Part shown: positions 6,429 to 10,989 of the stretch, one piece after another
How positions within the stretch are numbered: position 1 is the first letter of the stretch
Layout of the letters: each line of letters starts with the position of its first letter
DNA from: Pseudomonadota bacterium
Lineage (GTDB): Bacteria; Pseudomonadota; Gammaproteobacteria; Acidithiobacillales; Acidithiobacillaceae
Reading direction: 5' to 3'
Length of the DNA stretch: 10,989 bases
NCBI GenBank assembly: GCA_021839095.1
Contig: JAKCBU010000020.1
Span: forward strand, 1 to 10,989
The notes under the pieces: model-generated
Seen by the model: the letters and a program-made list of their open reading frames with translations, nothing else
Databases searched by the model: none
What the model was told of the DNA's origin: nothing
Program-made: the position numbers and the translations under genes

Positions 6429-7438
6429 TTGGTATCCTGATCGTCAATCTGGGCACGCCCGACGCGCCCACCGCGCCGGCGGTGCGCCGCTACCTGCGCA
6501 CGTTTCTCAGTGATATCCGGGTGGTAGAGCTGCCGCGCATCCTCTGGTGGCCCATATTGAATGGTCCCGTTCTGCTGACTCGCCCCACCCGCTCGGCGCG
6601 GAACTATGCCAGCATCTGGTTGCCGGAGGGCTCTCCTCTGCTGGTGTACAGCCAGCGTCAGTGTAACGCCCTGCAAGCGCGTTGGGCGCGGCGATTCCCC
6701 GATGAGGTGCGGGTTGAGCTGGCCATGCGTTATGGGAATCCATCGGTGGCGCGAGGTATGGCCGCCTTGCGCGATGCGGGTTGCCATAAGATTCTGGTGG
6801 TGCCTCTCTATGCCCAATATGCCGCAGCCACCACCGCCTCCATTTTCGACGCCGTCGCTCACACCCTGCGCGGTTGGCGGGAGATCCCGGAAATCCGCAT
6901 GATCCGGGACTGGCACGCTCACCCGGCCTATATCCGCGCGCTGGCGGAAAATATTCGCGCCTGGTGGCAGGAACATGGTCCGGCGGAACGCCTGTTGATT
7001 TCTTTTCATGGCCTGCCTCAGGCTTGCATTACCCGGGGGGATCCCTATCGTGCCCAGTGCGAGAAGACCACGGCCCTGCTGGTGCAGGCGCTAGGTTTGT
7101 CTGACGACCAGTGGGTACAAAGCTTTCAAAGCCGTTTTGGCGCCGCCAAGTGGCTGAAACCTTACACGGATAAGATGCTCATGGAACTGGGTCGCTCCGG
7201 GGTTCGTCGTGTTGACGTCGTTTGTCCGGGCTTCACGGCGGATTGCGTGGAAACGTTGCAGGAGATCGCTATGGAAGGGAAGGAAACCTTCCTGCAGGCT
7301 GGCGGCAAGGTGTTGCGTTATATTCCGGCACTCAATGACCACCCGCGGTGGATCGATGCGTTCAGTGAGATCCTGGAGCCCCACTGGCGCTACTGGGAAG
7401 ATCCGGAACATTTTGCCGTTTCCGCCCAGCCGGGCTAG
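6425..7438 (+). CDS. hemH: Ferrochelatase (protoheme ferro-lyase)
   Basis: Inserts ferrous iron into protoporphyrin IX, the last step of protoheme synthesis, at the inner face of the cytoplasmic membrane. It has 337 residues, a normal bacterial length, with no iron-sulfur tail. The start IGILIVNLGTPDAP is the family N-terminus. The catalytic histidine is H195 in SFHGLP, matching H194 of E. coli. The second metal-site acid is E276 in DCVETLQEI, after the PGF turn. FQSRFG and KWLKPYTD are also signature blocks. GTG at 6425 is the only start that begins at the conserved N-terminus. It overlaps the xthA stop in GTGA, so it has no free ribosome site and is probably read by re-initiation. The frame stays open upstream to 6242, but only inside xthA. 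Confidence 0.95.
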   Translation: MIGILIVNLGTPDAPTAPAVRRYLRTFLSDIRVVELPRILWWPILNGPVLLTRPTRSARNYASIWLPEGSPLLVYSQRQCNALQARWARRFPDEVRVELAMRYGNPSVARGMAALRDAGCHKILVVPLYAQYAAATTASIFDAVAHTLRGWREIPEIRMIRDWHAHPAYIRALAENIRAWWQEHGPAERLLISFHGLPQACITRGDPYRAQCEKTTALLVQALGLSDDQWVQSFQSRFGAAKWLKPYTDKMLMELGRSGVRRVDVVCPGFTADCVETLQEIAMEGKETFLQAGGKVLRYIPALNDHPRWIDAFSEILEPHWRYWEDPEHFAVSAQPG

Positions 7439-7495
7439 AATCTCTCCGGCAGAGTCGCTTAGAGTTTCCCCCTTCCTTTCCTACCCTCAATCTAT

Positions 7496-7499
7496 AGGA
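7496..7499 (+). promoter_or_regulatory. Ribosome binding site of slyD
   Basis: AGGA ends eight bases before ATG 7508 and eleven before the adjacent ATG 7511, favouring the first of the two tandem start codons. It lies just after an 18-base pyrimidine run at 7465-7482. Confidence 0.55.
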
Positions 7500-7507
7500 C
7501 CAGTGCC

Positions 7508-7996
7508 ATGATGATCAGCAAAGACAAAGTCGTCACTATCGACTATTCCCTGACCGATGAAGAAGGGGAACTGATCGACAGCTCCGTGGGTGAAGAGCCC
7601 CTTATTTATCTGCACGGCCACCACGGTATCATCCCTGGTCTGGAGCAGGCCCTGGCGGGGCGCCGCGCGGGCGACAAGTTGCAGGTTTCCATCCCTCCTG
7701 AGGAGGGTTACGGCGATTGGGACGAAGACTTGGTCGAAGTGGTGGGCGTGGATGATTTCGACGATCCCGAAGAACTGGAGATCGGTACGCAGTTTGAGAC
7801 GATGACCGAAGAGGGCTCGCGTCTCGCGACGGTGATCGATATCGAGGGCGATGAGATCACCGTCGACCTGAACCATCCTCTCGCCGGGATGACCCTGAAC
7901 TTCGATGTGACCGTGCTGGAGGTGCGGGATGCCAATGCCGAAGAATTGGCCCATGGCCATGTCCATGGTCATGGGACTCATGGCGAGGGGCATTGA
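7508..7996 (+). CDS. slyD: FKBP-type peptidyl-prolyl cis-trans isomerase SlyD
   Basis: Cytosolic folding helper that isomerises prolyl bonds, binds unfolded chains, and in E. coli also carries nickel. It has 162 residues. The FKBP half is split: residues 1-70 include LIYLHGHHGIIPGLEQAL and IPPEEGYG. The insert-in-flap chaperone domain covers about 73-130. The FKBP fold closes with NHPLAGMTLNFDVTV. The tail from 145 reads EELAHGHVHGHGTHGEGH, with six histidines and no cysteine, so it can bind metal but is shorter than the Cys/His tail of E. coli. The protein is very acidic. The gene starts 69 bases after hemH, the largest gap within the plus cluster, so a separate promoter is possible, but I see no good one. 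Confidence 0.95.
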   Translation: MMISKDKVVTIDYSLTDEEGELIDSSVGEEPLIYLHGHHGIIPGLEQALAGRRAGDKLQVSIPPEEGYGDWDEDLVEVVGVDDFDDPEELEIGTQFETMTEEGSRLATVIDIEGDEITVDLNHPLAGMTLNFDVTVLEVRDANAEELAHGHVHGHGTHGEGH

Positions 7997-8046
7997 GAGA
8001 TCGTTCCCGTATCGGCCACCCCTGCTCCCGAAGAGGGTGAAGGGCC

Positions 8047-9219
8047 TTGCGTGGCCTGGGGTTGATGTCCGGAAGCAGCGCGGACGGTGTCGATGCCGCC
8101 GTACTGGATCTCCAGGTGGCTGGCTGTGCGGGTTACCGGGGAGTATTCAGTAAGCCCTTCGACCCGGGTTTGCGGGCGGAGGTGCTGGCGGCGAACGGCC
8201 CGTTGAATGTCGACGCCATGGCGCAGCTGGATCGCCGTCTCGGTGCCTGTTACGCGGAGGTGGCACAGGAAGCCATCGTTCGTCTCGGTCCCGTGGACTT
8301 TATCGCCTTGCATGGCCAGACCATTCGCCACCAGCCGCGTGCGGTACCCGGCTTTACCCTGCAGATCGGTGCGGCGGCGGACGTTGCCGTAGCGACCGGT
8401 CTGACGGTGGTTCACGATTTCCGGCGTGCCGATGTGGCGGCTGGTGGCGAGGGCGCGCCGCTGGTGCCGCCTTTTCATCAATACTGTTTTCAGGACGTGC
8501 AGCCGCGTTTGTTGCTCAATCTCGGTGGTATGGCCAACGTGACCTGGTTGCCAGGTCACGAGGAGGATCGTCCGGTATTGGCCTTCGACTGCGGGCCGGG
8601 CAATGTGCTCCTGGACGCGGCGATGCAATTATGCAGCGGCGGACGGCACTCCTGTGATGAGGGGGGCCGGCGGGCGGCTGCGGGACGCTGTGATATGCCG
8701 CGGCTGACGGAGTGGCTGTCCCTGCCTTTTTTCCAGCAAGCCCCCCCTAAAAGCACCGGACGGGAAACCTTCGGAGCACCGCTGGTGGCACAGTGGTGGT
8801 CGTCTTGGCAGGGGTCTGTCGAGGATTTTTTGGCTTCCCTGACGGCGTTGACGGCAGCCTCCGTGGCGCAGGCGATAACCCGTTGGACGCCTGGGGCCGC
8901 GGAGATGCTGGTGTTTGGCGGGGGGGCGGAAAACCCGGCACTGATGCGGGCCTTGCAGGATTTTTTGCCGGCCACGCGCATCTTGCATGGTGGACGGCAT
9001 AGCGGGATTCCCAGTCAGGCTCTGGAGGCCATCGCCTTCGCCTGGCTGGGCGGCCAGTGCTTGCAGGGCCGACGATTGCCGATAACCGGAATTACCGGAG
9101 CGCGGCGGAGCGCCACCCTCGGCAATATCCTGCCGGGAGATAATTGGCCCGCTCTGCTCTCTCAGTTGCTCATGACACCAGCGGAAAAGAGTTCCTGCCA
9201 TGGCATCCCCGCCGTCTGA
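8047..9219 (+). CDS. anmK: Anhydro-N-acetylmuramic acid kinase
   Basis: Hydrolyses and phosphorylates 1,6-anhydro-MurNAc to MurNAc-6-phosphate in cell-wall recycling, using ATP in the cytosol. It has 390 residues, slightly longer than the usual 365-375. Sugar-kinase/actin-fold motifs appear in order: phosphate loop GLMSGSSADGVD near the N-terminus, LHGQTIRH, HDFRRADVAAGGEGAP, NLGGMANVT, catalytic D181 in FDCGPGN, STGRETF, and FGGGAENPALM. The family norm for the first motif is MSGTSxDG; here Thr is Ser and the next residues are SA. The start must be TTG 8047, because an in-frame TGA lies at 8038-8040 and the next ATG (8065) would cut off the Gly before MSG. GAGGG at 8033-8037 gives nine-base spacing. 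The 3' end overlaps aroE by 20 bases. Confidence 0.93.
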   Translation: MRGLGLMSGSSADGVDAAVLDLQVAGCAGYRGVFSKPFDPGLRAEVLAANGPLNVDAMAQLDRRLGACYAEVAQEAIVRLGPVDFIALHGQTIRHQPRAVPGFTLQIGAAADVAVATGLTVVHDFRRADVAAGGEGAPLVPPFHQYCFQDVQPRLLLNLGGMANVTWLPGHEEDRPVLAFDCGPGNVLLDAAMQLCSGGRHSCDEGGRRAAAGRCDMPRLTEWLSLPFFQQAPPKSTGRETFGAPLVAQWWSSWQGSVEDFLASLTALTAASVAQAITRWTPGAAEMLVFGGGAENPALMRALQDFLPATRILHGGRHSGIPSQALEAIAFAWLGGQCLQGRRLPITGITGARRSATLGNILPGDNWPALLSQLLMTPAEKSSCHGIPAV

Positions 9220-10096
9220 GGGCGCCGCGTCTTGGCACCCCGGCGGCGAAACCGCCGTTTATGGCATCATCGGCGATCCGCTCGCCCATAGTCTTTCGCC
9301 ATGGATGCACCATCTCTTTGCCGTCCAGCAGGTTCTGGATTTCATCTATGTGCCGTTCCCGGTGCATGGTGCGGAGGTCACCACGGCATTGGCCGGGCTG
9401 TCCGCGCTCGGCGTGCGTGGGGTGAATGTTACCGTTCCCCACAAAGAAGCGGTATTGTCCGGAATGCGGCGGCTCAGTCCGGCCGCGCGCGCCATCGGCG
9501 CCGTCAATACCATATGTTTCACGCGGATGGGCGCAGAAGGCCACAATACCGATGCGCTGGGCTTCCAACGGGCGCTGGAACGTGCCGCAGGCGATCACTG
9601 GCGGCAGTATCCGGCGACCGTCATCGGGGCGGGAGGCGCTGCCCGGGCGGTGATCTACGCGCTGGGTCATGCCGGATGCCCGGTCATTTATCTCGCCAAT
9701 CGCCACCTCCAACGCGCCGAGGCCCTGGCCGCCCACTTTCCCGATCTGCCGGTACATCCCCTCCCCCTGGATGGGGCGGCCTTGGCGGTGGTGCTGCCGG
9801 ATACCGCCCTGCTGGTCAATACCAGCGCACGGGGCCTGCACGGAGAAAATCACCCGGAACTGGATTTGTCCCGCATGCCCAGAGATGGCAGTGTGTATGA
9901 TATCGTCTATAACCCCCTGGAAACGCCTTTATTATGCGCAGCCCGGCAATGCGGGTTGCGCGCGATAGATGGGCTGGGCATGCTGGTGGAACAGGGCGCG
10001 GAGAGCTTCCGGTTGTGGACGGGAACCTTGCCGCAAACTGCCGCCGTGGAGGAAACCTTACGTCAATGGCTACAAACCCGGAACACGTCCCGTTAA
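9200..10096 (+). CDS. aroE: Shikimate dehydrogenase (NADP+)
   Basis: Reduces 3-dehydroshikimate to shikimate with NADPH in chorismate synthesis. It has 298 residues against 272 in E. coli. The substrate domain has SLSP at 31-34, the catalytic lysine K82 in NVTVPHK, NT at 103-104, and the partner D118 in NTDALGF. The cofactor domain has VIGAGGAARA from 141 and NRHLQRAE from 167. The latter is the NADP clamp, with both arginines kept but the usual Thr replaced by His. GLGMLVEQGAESF closes the protein. The N-terminus carries about 17 extra residues before AVYGIIGDP. There is no other ATG, GTG or TTG in frame between 9200 and the conserved core, so the overlap with anmK appears real. Confidence 0.94.
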   Translation: MASPPSEGAASWHPGGETAVYGIIGDPLAHSLSPWMHHLFAVQQVLDFIYVPFPVHGAEVTTALAGLSALGVRGVNVTVPHKEAVLSGMRRLSPAARAIGAVNTICFTRMGAEGHNTDALGFQRALERAAGDHWRQYPATVIGAGGAARAVIYALGHAGCPVIYLANRHLQRAEALAAHFPDLPVHPLPLDGAALAVVLPDTALLVNTSARGLHGENHPELDLSRMPRDGSVYDIVYNPLETPLLCAARQCGLRAIDGLGMLVEQGAESFRLWTGTLPQTAAVEETLRQWLQTRNTSR

Positions 10097-10989
10097 CACC
10101 GGTATTGCGCGCGCTGATCAGCAATGGCCTCAGTAATGAGGCGCAGTTGCGGGATCTCGCCGCCGATCCTGCGCGGGGTAAGACACCATTGCTTTTCTAC
10201 GTGGTAGAGAAGGGCGCCGTCCCGGCCGCGGCGCTGATGGCGCACCTCTCCGCGCGGTATAACGCGCCGATGCTCGACCTGGATGCCGTGGCGATCGACG
10301 AAACGCTCATCCGGGCAGTGGACAAGAGCCTGATGAGCCGCTATCTGGTGCTGCCCTTGTCCAAACACCGGGATACCCTCTACCTGGCCATGGCTGATCC
10401 CACCGATTTCAAGGCGGTGGAAGACGTGAAATTCAACACGGGCCTGCAAGTAATGCCGATTCTGGTGGAGGCCAATAAGCTGGTCAAGGCGGTGAACGCC
10501 GTGGCCAACAGCATGCAGGGCGGCATCGATAACATTTTCATGGATAAGCCGCGTGATGAGGAGGAACAGGAAGCCTTCGATCTGGCGCAAAGGGATGATG
10601 CCAGTGTCGAAGATGCGCCGGTGGTGCGTTTCGTCCAACAGTTGCTGCTGGATGCCATCCAACGCGGCGTCTCGGACATTCACCTGGAACCTTACGAAAA
10701 GGATCTGCGGGTGCGTTACCGCCTCGATGGCGTGCTGCAAGATGTCTTGCATCCCCCGGCGGCGTTGCGGGATGGTGTTACCTCCCGCCTGAAAATCCTC
10801 TGTCGTCTGGATATTTCCGAGCGACGCTTACCCCAGGATGGCCGTCTGCGTGTCCGGGTTCCGCCCGCCCGTGTGATTGATTTTCGCGTCTCATTTCTGC
10901 CCACCAGCTTTGGTGAGACCATAGTGCTACGCTTGCTGGATCCGGCCAGTTCCAAGGTCCCTATCGAGCATTTGGGCTTTTTGCCGGAG
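10066..10989 (+). CDS. pilB: Type IV pilus extension ATPase PilB (partial, C-terminus cut by window end)
   Basis: Hexameric cytoplasmic ATPase that powers assembly of type IV pili at the inner-membrane platform. The window holds the first 308 of an expected 560-580 residues. Present are the N-terminal GspE/PilB domain (about 1-150), an acidic linker rich in Asp/Glu around 160-183, and the start of the secretion ATPase core. The core shows EDAPVVRF at 182-189, SDIHLEPYEK at 203-212, RYRLDGVL, ISERRLPQDGRL, and SFGETIVLRLLD. These blocks follow Pseudomonas PilB; a GspE of type II secretion is less likely. Walker A, Walker B and the Asp and His boxes lie beyond the window, so activity cannot be judged. 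ATG 10066 overlaps aroE by 31 bases, with GGAGG about 13 bases upstream, a rather long spacing. Confidence 0.9.
   Translation, partial: MATNPEHVPLTPVLRALISNGLSNEAQLRDLAADPARGKTPLLFYVVEKGAVPAAALMAHLSARYNAPMLDLDAVAIDETLIRAVDKSLMSRYLVLPLSKHRDTLYLAMADPTDFKAVEDVKFNTGLQVMPILVEANKLVKAVNAVANSMQGGIDNIFMDKPRDEEEQEAFDLAQRDDASVEDAPVVRFVQQLLLDAIQRGVSDIHLEPYEKDLRVRYRLDGVLQDVLHPPAALRDGVTSRLKILCRLDISERRLPQDGRLRVRVPPARVIDFRVSFLPTSFGETIVLRLLDPASSKVPIEHLGFLPE

Noticed and set aside
6389..7009. Minus-strand open frame of 206 codons opposite hemH
   Set aside because: It has no recognisable domain and lies fully within a conserved gene; it is a codon-bias shadow.
7441..7464. Possible terminator after hemH (CTCT/AGAG repeats)
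   Set aside because: Stems are only four bases, and the following tract is C-rich rather than a T-run.
10093..10752. Minus-strand open frame of 219 codons opposite pilB
   Set aside because: The plus strand encodes clear PilB blocks in the same span; the antisense frame has no recognisable motif.

Overview
The window reads as GC-rich bacterial chromosome (roughly 60% or more G+C by eye) with dense, mostly overlapping housekeeping genes. The protein set fits a proteobacterium: PrmB, RlmJ, a YibF-like glutathione transferase, E. coli-type XthA, SlyD with a His tail, AnmK and a Pseudomonas-like PilB. The GC level and the hemH-slyD-anmK-aroE-pilB layout would suit an Acidithiobacillus-like organism. 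That is a weak inference; nothing in the window fixes the genus.

Layout. (1) 1-2081: a DHA2/EmrB-type MFS transporter gene on the minus strand, cut by the window start, is divergent from a LysR-family regulator gene. The 91-base gap between them holds a perfect 17-base AAT-N11-ATT dyad, the LysR-type operator pattern. (2) 4955 down to 2098: a minus-strand cluster rlmJ, a 94-aa protein of unknown function, an APE1/ExoA-like AP endonuclease gene, and prmB. It converges on lysR with only 16 bases between the two stop codons. (3) 5047 to the right edge: a plus-strand cluster GST, xthA, hemH, slyD, anmK, aroE, pilB (cut by the window end), with several start/stop overlaps. Clusters 2 and 3 diverge from a shared 91-base promoter region at 4956-5046.

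How the genes work together. The minus cluster combines two translation-apparatus methyltransferases (RlmJ on 23S rRNA, PrmB on ribosomal protein L3) with DNA base-excision repair. The plus cluster begins with thiol/glutathione chemistry, a second AP endonuclease of the other bacterial subfamily, and the last step of heme synthesis. It continues with a prolyl isomerase/metallochaperone, murein-sugar recycling, the shikimate pathway and the type IV pilus extension ATPase. A shared theme of oxidative or metal stress is possible for GST/xthA/hemH but is inference.

I saw no mobile element, CRISPR array, tRNA, rRNA or convincing intrinsic terminator, and no evidence of a new defence or biosynthetic system. 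The points most worth a second look are the unknown 94-aa protein, the two different AP endonucleases facing each other across one promoter region, and the LysR operator.
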